DNA from: Oscillospiraceae bacterium
Lineage (GTDB): Bacteria > Bacillota > Clostridia > Oscillospirales > Oscillospiraceae
NCBI GenBank assembly: GCA_024404215.1
Contig: JAKSQI010000027.1
Span: 1-14,025, forward strand
Reading direction: 5' to 3'
Length of the DNA stretch: 14,025 bases
In this document: piece after piece, positions 8,479-14,025 of the stretch
Numbering within the stretch: the stretch's first letter is position 1
Layout: each line of letters begins with the position of its first letter
Translations under genes and position numbers: made by a program
Notes under the pieces: model-generated
Seen by the model: the letters and a program-made list of their open reading frames with translations, nothing else
Told to the model about the DNA's origin: nothing
Database searches by the model: none

Positions 8479-8562
8479 CCGCACCGAATACAGCGGCACA
8501 CTTGCTTTTTCCCGTTGATTTTCACCGGACCATTCCACAAGTAAGAGGAGGATACGATATCC

Positions 8563-10311
8563 ATGATAAAAATACTGAAAAACCTCACAAAGCAGGCTCG
8601 CCTGTTCGCTCTTGGCTGTCTGCTTTTGGTTATCGCCCAGGTTTGGCTGGAGCTGACCATGCCGGACTACACTCAAAAGCTGACCGCTTCCGTTTCCTCC
8701 GGTGCTGTCACCATGACCGACGTATGGCAGAACGGCGGCATGATGCTGCTCTGCGCCCTGGGCAGCCTGGTCTGCAGTCTCTGCTGCGGCTTTCTGGCAG
8801 CCAGAATCGCTGCCAGTCTGGCCAAGACCCTGCGCTGGAAGCTGTTTGACCGCATCAGCAGCTTTGCCGCTGCCGAAATCAACCGCTTCACTACCCCCAG
8901 TCTGATTACCCGCACCACCAACGACGTGGTTCAGCTTCAAATGCTGGTAGCCATTGGTCTGCAAATGATTATCCGTGCGCCTATTATGGCCATTTGGGCT
9001 ATTACCAAGATTTCTTCCTCCAGCGTCGCCTGGACAGCCGCAGCCTTGATTGCCGTTATCACGGTTGTCGTATGCGTCGGCATTGTGGTCGGTCTCTGTT
9101 TCCCCCGCTTCCGCAAAATCCAGAAGCTCACCGACGATTTAAACAACGTCACCCGCGAAAACCTTAACGGCGTGCGTGTGGTACGGGCCTTTAATGCGGA
9201 AGACTATCAACAGGATAAATTCGCTGCTGTTAACAACAGCATCACAGCCAATCATCTTTTCACCGCCCGCGCCATGGGCCTTTTGATGCCCGTATTAATG
9301 GTTGTTATGAACGGTTTGACCTTAGCCATCTATTGGATTGGTGCTGTTCTCATCAATCAGGCACCCCTGATGGAAAAGGCCGCAGTCATGGGCAATATGA
9401 TTGCCTTTACCCAGTACGCCATGCAGATTGTCATGAGCTTTATCATGCTGGTTGCCATCTTTATTCTGCTGCCCCGCACCATGGTTTCCGCCCGCCGTAT
9501 TAACGAGGTTCTGGATACCAACCCCGGCATTACCTACACCGACACCCCGGCGGCGCCCCAAAGCAAGGGCCGTATTGAATTTCGGAATGTTTCTTTCGCC
9601 TATAACGATACCGGTGCCCCCTGTCTCCGTGACCTGAGCTTTACCATTGAACCCGGCGAAACCTTCGCCATCATCGGTGCCACCGGAACCGGCAAGAGTT
9701 CACTGGTCAATCTGATTCCCCGCTTTTATGATGCCACAGGGGGCTCCATCCTTATTGACGGCATTGATATCCGCAGCTATCCCCGGGAACAGCTGGAGCA
9801 GAAAATTTCTCTGGCTCCTCAAAAGGCCATTCTCTTTAAAGGAGACATCAAGTCCAATATTACCTACGGCTGCAAAACCCCGGTCAGCGATGATGACCCC
9901 CGTATTCAGCGGGCGCTGTCCATCGCTAAGGCTGATTTTGTGGAAGAGCTTTCCGACGGCATACATGCCCCCGTCGCCCAAGGCGGAAGCAATTTTTCCG
10001 GCGGACAGAAGCAACGGCTCAGCATTGCCCGGGCTGTTTTCAAACCCGCTGATATTCTGATTTTTGATGATACCTTCTCGGCCCTGGACTATAAAACCGA
10101 TCTTTTGGTCCGCCGTGCCCTGCGTAAGAATCTAGAGGGTGCAACCGTGCTGATTGTCGCCCAGCGTATCGGCACCATTCGTGATGCCGACCACATTCTG
10201 GTACTGGAGGACGGCCGTATCGCCGGTATTGGCTGCCACGCCGAACTTCTGGAAACCTGCCCCCTCTATCGCGAAATTGCCCTATCCCAACTGTCAAAGG
10301 AGGAATTGTAA
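8563..10311 (+). CDS. ABC exporter half-transporter, subunit with degenerate ATP site
   Basis: 582 residues, the usual length for a half-size ABC exporter: an N-terminal six-helix membrane domain (about 1-310) fused to a nucleotide-binding domain (about 335-582). Motifs: Walker A GATGTGKS (372-379), signature NFSGGQKQ (from 477), Walker B ILIFDD with Asp502, D-loop SALD, and 'VAQRIGTI' at the switch region. The residue after the Walker B Asp is Asp503 instead of the catalytic Glu, and the switch His is Gln534, so its own ATP site should be hydrolysis-poor. This matches the degenerate subunit of heterodimers such as BmrC, LmrC and TM287, while its signature motif is intact and would complete the partner's active site. 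The ATG at 8563 has AGAGGAGG (8544-8551) upstream with an 11-base spacer. The stop codon overlaps the next start by one base. The likely role is export of drugs or amphipathic compounds; the substrate is unknown. Confidence 0.94.
   Translation: MIKILKNLTKQARLFALGCLLLVIAQVWLELTMPDYTQKLTASVSSGAVTMTDVWQNGGMMLLCALGSLVCSLCCGFLAARIAASLAKTLRWKLFDRISSFAAAEINRFTTPSLITRTTNDVVQLQMLVAIGLQMIIRAPIMAIWAITKISSSSVAWTAAALIAVITVVVCVGIVVGLCFPRFRKIQKLTDDLNNVTRENLNGVRVVRAFNAEDYQQDKFAAVNNSITANHLFTARAMGLLMPVLMVVMNGLTLAIYWIGAVLINQAPLMEKAAVMGNMIAFTQYAMQIVMSFIMLVAIFILLPRTMVSARRINEVLDTNPGITYTDTPAAPQSKGRIEFRNVSFAYNDTGAPCLRDLSFTIEPGETFAIIGATGTGKSSLVNLIPRFYDATGGSILIDGIDIRSYPREQLEQKISLAPQKAILFKGDIKSNITYGCKTPVSDDDPRIQRALSIAKADFVEELSDGIHAPVAQGGSNFSGGQKQRLSIARAVFKPADILIFDDTFSALDYKTDLLVRRALRKNLEGATVLIVAQRIGTIRDADHILVLEDGRIAGIGCHAELLETCPLYREIALSQLSKEEL
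10296..10303 (+). promoter_or_regulatory. Strong ribosome binding site for the second ABC subunit
   Basis: AAAGGAGG lies inside the last codons of the first ABC gene, 7 bases before the ATG at 10311. Stop and start overlap as TAATG, indicating translational coupling and near-equal production of the two subunits. Confidence 0.85.
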
Positions 10312-12101
10312 TGGCCGGACCTATGCATCGTCCCGGAATGCCCCTGCCTTCCGAAAAGGCCGATATGGGAGCTGTGAAAAAAATGCTGGCCTACTGCAGA
10401 CGTTATCTGCCGGCACTTTTAGTAGCTATCGTTTTTGCTGTTGGTGGTTCTGTTTGTACAATTATTGGGCCGGAGCGCATCTCCGATTTAACCAATACCA
10501 TCATCAGTGGAATTATGACCGCCATTGACATGGCAGAAATCCGCCGCATCTGTTTGACCTTGATTTTGATTTACGGTATCGGTGCTGTGCTGAGCTACGG
10601 CCAGCAATTTATTACAGCCACCCTCACCCAGCATACCTCCAAGCGTCTGCGCACCGATATTGATGAAAAAATCAATCGCCTGCCTCTCCGCTTTTTTGAC
10701 ACCACCACCAAGGGCGATATTCTGTCCCGTGTCACAAACGATGTGGATACCATCGGCCAAACACTGTCCCAAAGCGCAGCCAACCTCATCAGCTCCGTTA
10801 TTCTCTTCCTCGGTATACTAATCAAAATGTTTGCTACCAGCTGGCTTTTAGCTTTGGTTACCATTCTGTCGGCTCTTTTGGGCTTCTTCTTCATGCAATT
10901 GATTCTCCGCCGCAGCCAAAAATTCTTTATCCGCCGCCAGAATGACCTGGGCACTATGAACGGCCAAATTGAAGAGGTTTACACCAACCACACCATCGTA
11001 CGGGCCTTCGGCGCCCAGGATACGGAGCGGGCTGTTTTCAGTGAAACAAACGAAAAGCTGTATGACAGCAACTGGAAGGCCCAGTTCCTCACCGGCATGA
11101 TGCCTCCCATCATGACCTTTGTGGGCAACCTCAGCTATGTTCTGGTTTTTGCAGTAGGTGTTTCCATGATTCTCAAGGGCATGGGCGGGGTCACCATGGG
11201 TACTATTATGGCTTTCATAATCTACGCCCGTCTCTTCTCTCAGCCCTTAACCACCTTCGCCCAGTCCATGACCAACATTCAGCAGGCCAGCGCTGCCTCA
11301 GCCCGTGTATTCGCTATTTTGGACGAGCCTGAGCTGGAGGATGAGTCCGGCAAAACTGCCTTTCTCCCCTCCGTCCGGGGAGAAGTGGAATTCCGTCATG
11401 TTCACTTCGGCTATGACCCGGAAAAGCCTGTCATCGGCGACTTTTCCGCCCACCTTCTTCCCGGCCAGAAGGTGGCCATTGTCGGCCCCACCGGTGCCGG
11501 CAAGACTACTATTGTTAACCTGCTGATGCGCTTTTATGAAGTAAACAGCGGTGATATCTTGATTGACGGCCAATCCATTTCCGCCATGACCCGCGAGCAG
11601 GTGCACGACCTGTTTGATATGATTCTGCAGGACACCTGGCTGTTTAATGGCACCATCCGCCAGAATTTGGAATACAATAAGCCCGGCATGAGCGAAGCCA
11701 AGCTGGATGCCGCCTGCGAGGCCGTTGGCCTGAAGCACTTCATCGCCACCCGGCCCCAAGGCTATAGTACTGTGCTGGACGACAGTCTGAATCTGTCTGA
11801 GGGGCAAAAGCAGCAGCTGACCATTGCCCGCGCCATGCTGAAGGATTCCCCCTTGCTGATTTTAGACGAAGCCACCAGCAGCGTTGACACCCGTACGGAG
11901 CTGGTTATTCAGGAGGCTATGGACCGCCTGACTCAGGGACGCACCAGCTTTGTCATTGCCCACCGTCTGTCCACCATCCGCAACGCAGATGTCATCCTGG
12001 TTATGAAGGACGGCGACATCATTGAGCAGGGCAGCCACGAAGAGCTGCTGGCTAAGGGTGGCTTCTATGCGGAGCTTTATAACAGCCAGTTTGCTGCCTG
12101 A
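10311..12101 (+). CDS. ABC exporter half-transporter, catalytically intact partner subunit
   Basis: 596 residues: a short cytosolic N-terminal extension rich in Pro/Met ('GPMHRPGMPLP'), a six-helix membrane domain (about 35-330) and a nucleotide-binding domain (about 350-596). Motifs: Walker A GPTGAGKT (392-399), signature NLSEGQKQQ (from 494), Walker B LLILDE with Asp519 and catalytic Glu520, D-loop SSVD and switch His551 in 'IAHRLSTI'. The signature has Glu where LSGGQ has its first Gly. In asymmetric heterodimers the non-canonical signature belongs to the subunit with the intact Walker B, and it faces the degenerate site of the partner, exactly as here. The Pro-rich N-terminal tail is common in the BmrD/TM288-type subunit. 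The gene is coupled to the preceding one by a one-base overlap and followed by a hairpin terminator, so the pair forms a two-gene operon encoding one exporter. Confidence 0.95.
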   Translation: MAGPMHRPGMPLPSEKADMGAVKKMLAYCRRYLPALLVAIVFAVGGSVCTIIGPERISDLTNTIISGIMTAIDMAEIRRICLTLILIYGIGAVLSYGQQFITATLTQHTSKRLRTDIDEKINRLPLRFFDTTTKGDILSRVTNDVDTIGQTLSQSAANLISSVILFLGILIKMFATSWLLALVTILSALLGFFFMQLILRRSQKFFIRRQNDLGTMNGQIEEVYTNHTIVRAFGAQDTERAVFSETNEKLYDSNWKAQFLTGMMPPIMTFVGNLSYVLVFAVGVSMILKGMGGVTMGTIMAFIIYARLFSQPLTTFAQSMTNIQQASAASARVFAILDEPELEDESGKTAFLPSVRGEVEFRHVHFGYDPEKPVIGDFSAHLLPGQKVAIVGPTGAGKTTIVNLLMRFYEVNSGDILIDGQSISAMTREQVHDLFDMILQDTWLFNGTIRQNLEYNKPGMSEAKLDAACEAVGLKHFIATRPQGYSTVLDDSLNLSEGQKQQLTIARAMLKDSPLLILDEATSSVDTRTELVIQEAMDRLTQGRTSFVIAHRLSTIRNADVILVMKDGDIIEQGSHEELLAKGGFYAELYNSQFAA

Positions 12102-12110
12102 CACAGCTAA

Positions 12111-12143
12111 AAAAGGGGCTGCCTTTTGAAGGCAACCCCTTTT
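12111..12143. terminator. Bidirectional terminator between the ABC operon and the SGNH hydrolase gene
   Basis: AAAAGGGG (12111-12118) pairs with CCCCTTTT (12136-12143), with an inner stem GCCTT (12121-12125) / AAGGC (12129-12133) and loop TTG. The A-rich left arm and T-rich right arm give a U-tract in both directions. It lies 9 bases after the ABC stop and 2 bases from the stop of the convergent hydrolase gene. Confidence 0.88.
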
Positions 12144-12145
12144 GA

Positions 12146-12790
12146 TTATAGGATTTCGCGGATTCCCTTTTCCAGAGCACCAGCAACGGCAGCATGGGCA
12201 GCAGCATCCAAATGCACGCCCTCATCGGGTGTCGTTGCAGCAACCTCACCCAGGTCAATGTAATCACAGCCATACATGGCAGCGGTATTCTTGTAACGGG
12301 CCGCCAAAGCACGTGACTTTTCAATCATGGCCATATCGGTTATACCGTCCGGCAAAGTCATGGCACCCTCACCGATGGGAACAGGAACCGCAACCAAAAC
12401 CTTGGGAACCGGTGTACCCATGTATAAGGCAGGGTTCTTGGCAACCTGAATCAAGCGGCCAAGGCCCATGGCAATATCCGCCGGGCTGGCGCTGTGCAGC
12501 CCCTTGCAATCGTTGGTACCCAGCATGATGATAATCAAATCCAGCGGGCTGTGGCTTTCAATGCAAGGCTGGAGATAAGGCAGGCCATTGCGGTAAGCGG
12601 AGGTAGGGTCACTGAAGGCAGTGGTGCGTCCGCAGAGCCCCTCTTCAATGATGCGATAGTCCTCCCCCAGCTGCTTCTGCAGGCGGCCGGTCCAGCGGGT
12701 ATTGATGTCGTGACGGCCAAACTGCCCATGCACCCATTCCGGGGACAGACCATAGGTATTGGAGTCACCATAGCAAAGAATGTTTTTCAT
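12146..12790 (-). CDS. SGNH/GDSL-family hydrolase (esterase/lipase-like)
   Basis: 214 residues from ATG at 12790; an upstream in-frame start at 12814 would put the ribosome binding site inside the coding region. AAGGAGG (12798-12804) sits 7 bases upstream of the chosen ATG. Family blocks are present in order: block I 'YGDSNTYG' with nucleophile Ser10, block II Gly51 in 'GLCGRT', block III 'GTND' (91-94) with oxyanion Asn93, and block V '.DEGVHLD' with catalytic His193. Such enzymes hydrolyse ester bonds, often removing acetyl or acyl groups from carbohydrates, thioesters or small esters. There is no signal peptide, so it acts in the cytoplasm. Oddity: at the usual Asp position three residues before the His there is Glu190, with Asp189 one residue earlier. 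The gene is monocistronic, transcribed divergently from the GNAT gene and convergent with the ABC operon. The substrate is not readable. Confidence 0.92.
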   Translation of the reverse strand: MKNILCYGDSNTYGLSPEWVHGQFGRHDINTRWTGRLQKQLGEDYRIIEEGLCGRTTAFSDPTSAYRNGLPYLQPCIESHSPLDLIIIMLGTNDCKGLHSASPADIAMGLGRLIQVAKNPALYMGTPVPKVLVAVPVPIGEGAMTLPDGITDMAMIEKSRALAARYKNTAAMYGCDYIDLGEVAATTPDEGVHLDAAAHAAVAGALEKGIREIL

Positions 12791-12797
12791 AGAAACG

Positions 12798-12804
12798 CCT
12801 CCTT
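12798..12804 (-). promoter_or_regulatory. Ribosome binding site fixing the start of the SGNH hydrolase
   Basis: AAGGAGG on the - strand with a 7-base spacer to the ATG at 12790. It lies downstream of the alternative in-frame start at 12814, which therefore is unlikely to be used. Confidence 0.85.
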
Positions 12805-12842
12805 CTTTTCCCAAAAGGAAAGCCTAAGCCCCTCCCTTTGGT

Positions 12843-12871
12843 TTGCCTGTTTGTCTTTTCTATGCTATTAT
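12843..12871 (+). promoter_or_regulatory. Putative promoter of the GNAT gene, overlapping the divergent one
   Basis: TTGCCT (12843-12848), 17 bases, then TATTAT (12866-12871): 4 of 6 and 5 of 6 matches to sigma-A consensus. The predicted start near 12878 leaves a leader of about 67 bases before ATG 12945. Its -10 box lies within a 13-base palindrome shared with the opposing promoter. Confidence 0.55.
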
Positions 12872-12895
12872 AGCAGGGAAAGGTCCTGCCCGCAA
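12867..12895 (-). promoter_or_regulatory. Sigma-A-like promoter of the SGNH hydrolase gene
   Basis: On the - strand TTGCGG (12890-12895), 17 bases, then a perfect TATAAT (12867-12872). The predicted start is near 12860, giving a leader of about 70 bases. The -10 overlaps the divergent GNAT promoter by five bases. Confidence 0.65.
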
Positions 12896-12944
12896 TCGGC
12901 AGAACCCGGTGTTTTAAGAATCAATCATTCAGGAGGATACCACC

Positions 12945-13211
12945 ATGTTTATCTACGAACCGGGCCGCATTTACCAGATGGATGTTAACGGGAACACGGT
13001 CGCTGAACTCACCTATGTCATTAACAACGGCATTGCCGATATTAACCACACCTTTGTAGACGATTCCCTGCGTGGTCAGGGTATTGCCGGTCAGCTGGTT
13101 CAGGCCGCTGCCGATACACTGCGCAAGCAGCATGTCAAAATTACCAACAGCTGCAGCTATGCCGCCGGCTGGTTTGACAAGCACCCCGAGCAACAGGATT
13201 TGCTGGCTTGA
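12945..13211 (+). CDS. Small GNAT-fold N-acetyltransferase, YjdJ-like
   Basis: 88 residues, matching the compact single-domain GNAT group typified by E. coli YjdJ. It contains the acetyl-CoA loop 'RGQGIAGQL' (from Arg43), preceded by the strand 'ADINHTFVDDSLRG' and followed by the helix 'VQAAADTLRKQHV' and the family-typical end 'CSYAAGWFDKHPE'. These proteins bind acetyl-CoA; their acceptor is generally not known. The ATG at 12945 follows AGGAGG (12931-12936) with an 8-base spacer. It is a single gene, diverging from the SGNH hydrolase, and ends at a strong palindromic terminator. Pairing an acetyltransferase with an esterase-like hydrolase on one regulatory region is suggestive but may be chance. 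Confidence 0.92.
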   Translation: MFIYEPGRIYQMDVNGNTVAELTYVINNGIADINHTFVDDSLRGQGIAGQLVQAAADTLRKQHVKITNSCSYAAGWFDKHPEQQDLLA

Positions 13212-13225
13212 CACGAAGCGTATAA

Positions 13226-13255
13226 AAAACCTGTGGAGAATTCTCCACAGGTTTT
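13226..13255. terminator. Perfect 30-base palindromic terminator between convergent genes
   Basis: AAAACCTGTGGAGAA (13226-13240) is exactly complementary to TTCTCCACAGGTTTT (13241-13255), centred on GAATTC. On the + strand it is followed by CTTTTT; on the - strand by a run of T. It sits between the stop of the GNAT gene (13211) and the stop of the cysteine-repeat gene (13260-13262), so it serves both. Confidence 0.9.
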
Positions 13256-13259
13256 CTTT

Positions 13260-14025
13260 TTAGAATCCAAACCAGGAAGCGACAGCGGGCAGGCGGATAG
13301 ATTTTAAAACAGTATAACCGCAGTCACGGCAGGTGATACTCGCCGTATAGCCATCCGAAAAAATGCCTGGCAGCTTGCCACTGTGCACCTCATAGGAATG
13401 GGGTGTTTTATCAACAACCATCTGCATTTTCAATGTCTGGCCGCACACCGCACAGTGACTGCCCTCGGTATAACCGATGGCACTGCAGCTGGGAGCAATA
13501 GCCTCATCCACAACAGGGCTGTGACCGGTTGCCGGAATGTCCTCCTGTGCGGTAAATACCTCACCGCATACTACGCAGTGGCTGCCCTCGGTATGGCCGA
13601 CTTCTGTACAGCTAGGCGCCAGATAAGGGTCAATCCTTTCCGCATGGCCGGGAACCGGAATGAAGATCCGGGGCTGGGTGATTTCACCGCACACCGCACA
13701 GTGGGTGCCGGCAGTCCAGCCTGAGGTGGTACAGGTCGTATTTACCCCGGCATCTACTACATTGGTGTGTCCCAAAGCGGGGATAGTGGTGAAGGGTTTC
13801 AGTATGGTTCCGCAAACGCCGCAATGGCTGCCCTCGGTATGGCCCTGGGCATAGCAGCCGGTGGGTTCCACAGCCGGATCAATCACCTCAATATGACCGG
13901 TTGCCGGCAGAACCTCAGCCTCCTGCAATACAATACCGCAGAAATAGCACACACTGCTGTCCGTAATTCCATCCGCCGTGCAGGAAGCCGGGTACCCTTC
14001 GGTCACCTTGGCAACATGTCCGGAA
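13260..14025 (-). CDS. Cysteine-repeat protein of surface type, C-terminal 254 residues, 5' end outside window
   Basis: The frame runs from the right edge (first complete codon at 14022-14024, reading SGHVAKV) to TAA at 13260-13262. The GTG at 14006 lies inside a repeat and is not the true start. The visible part is five copies of a 41-42-residue unit opening with GH and carrying P-x-C-x(10)-C-x(2)-C-G, typically 'GYTEGSHCAVCG', then 'IPA.G', followed by a degenerate last copy ('CRDCGY') and a short hydrophobic-aromatic end, SWFGF. The repeat is familiar from large secreted proteins of gut Clostridia. Its Cys/His spacing would suit a small zinc ribbon or paired disulfides; neither is shown. 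There is no dockerin, LPXTG or membrane anchor at this C-terminus, so any anchoring or catalytic domain must be upstream, outside the window. Confidence 0.85.
   Translation of the reverse strand, partial: SGHVAKVTEGYPASCTADGITDSSVCYFCGIVLQEAEVLPATGHIEVIDPAVEPTGCYAQGHTEGSHCGVCGTILKPFTTIPALGHTNVVDAGVNTTCTTSGWTAGTHCAVCGEITQPRIFIPVPGHAERIDPYLAPSCTEVGHTEGSHCVVCGEVFTAQEDIPATGHSPVVDEAIAPSCSAIGYTEGSHCAVCGQTLKMQMVVDKTPHSYEVHSGKLPGIFSDGYTASITCRDCGYTVLKSIRLPAVASWFGF
13380..14025 (-). repeat. Array of 123-base protein-coding repeats (41-42 codons)
   Basis: The 'TEGSHC' part recurs with exact spacing: the ten-base element CTGCCCTCGG and its neighbours align at 13458, 13581, 13704 (diverged) and 13827, each 123 bases apart, with a fifth diverged copy near 13952. 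Unit 2 has one extra codon ('PTGC' versus 'PSC'). Some stretches, such as the 'GCTGCCCTCGGTATGGCC' block at 13581 and 13827, are identical between non-adjacent copies, pointing to recent or ongoing recombination among units. Confidence 0.85.

Noticed and set aside
8550..8562. Small hairpin GGATA-CGA-TATCC between the ribosome binding site and ATG of the first ABC gene
   Set aside because: Only five base pairs with a three-base loop; too weak to claim as a translational switch.
8421..8660. N-terminal extension of the 77-residue protein to 8660
   Set aside because: It would overlap the divergent ABC gene, lie upstream of the likely promoter and lose the well-placed AGGTGA site; its residues look like shadow translation.
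12494..12988. + strand open frame of 164 codons across the SGNH gene and its promoter region
   Set aside because: It is antisense to a recognised enzyme and spans the divergent promoters; no family similarity or ribosome binding site.
13383..13854. + strand open frames opposite the cysteine-repeat gene
   Set aside because: They mirror the tandem repeat on the other strand and have no independent support.
13260..14025. CRISPR-like array because of regularly spaced repeats
   Set aside because: The 123-base period is an exact number of codons in an open frame, units are diverged throughout, and the repeats encode a known type of Cys motif.

Overview
The window looks like the chromosome of a gut-type, low-to-mid GC Gram-positive anaerobe (Clostridia, probably Oscillospirales or a relative). 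This is inferred from strong AGGAGG-type ribosome binding sites, sigma-A-like promoters, short intergenic gaps closed by hairpin terminators, a dockerin-ended surface protein, cysteine repeats of the 'TEGSHC..CG' type, and the mix of MATE, heteromeric ABC exporter, SGNH hydrolase and small GNAT genes. No tRNA, rRNA, CRISPR array, insertion sequence, integrase or phage gene is visible, and no stretch longer than about 170 bases lacks a gene.

Left part (1-6623, + strand): the 3' portion of a very large secreted or surface protein, with at least 2206 residues visible and the reading frame open at the left edge. It consists of CxxCG ribbons, repeat-rich beta-helix-like modules, Ig-like domains and a C-terminal dockerin with only one intact calcium loop. 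A hairpin terminator follows.

Middle part (6792-12101): a MATE-family efflux pump with its own putative promoter and a dyad over the -10 box; a convergent 77-residue acidic protein of unknown function with a near-consensus promoter; and a translationally coupled pair of half-size ABC exporters. In the pair the first subunit has a degenerate ATP site (Asp for the catalytic Glu, Gln for the switch His) and the second has the matching degenerate signature motif (LSEGQ). This is the hallmark of asymmetric heterodimeric multidrug exporters. Two independent drug-efflux type systems therefore sit side by side, with no MarR/TetR-type regulator gene inside the window.

Right part (12146-14025): an SGNH/GDSL esterase-like gene (- strand) and a small YjdJ-type GNAT gene (+ strand) diverge from overlapping promoters whose -10 boxes share a 13-base palindrome. 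Then comes the 3' end of another repetitive cysteine-rich protein (- strand), which runs off the right edge. The window is thus bracketed by two surface-type proteins that both carry CxxCG motifs, with ordinary housekeeping or defence-against-toxins genes between them. I see no convincing new multi-gene system. The least explained items are the architecture of the giant protein, the C-x10-C-x2-C repeat array, the 77-residue orphan and the palindromic promoter regions.
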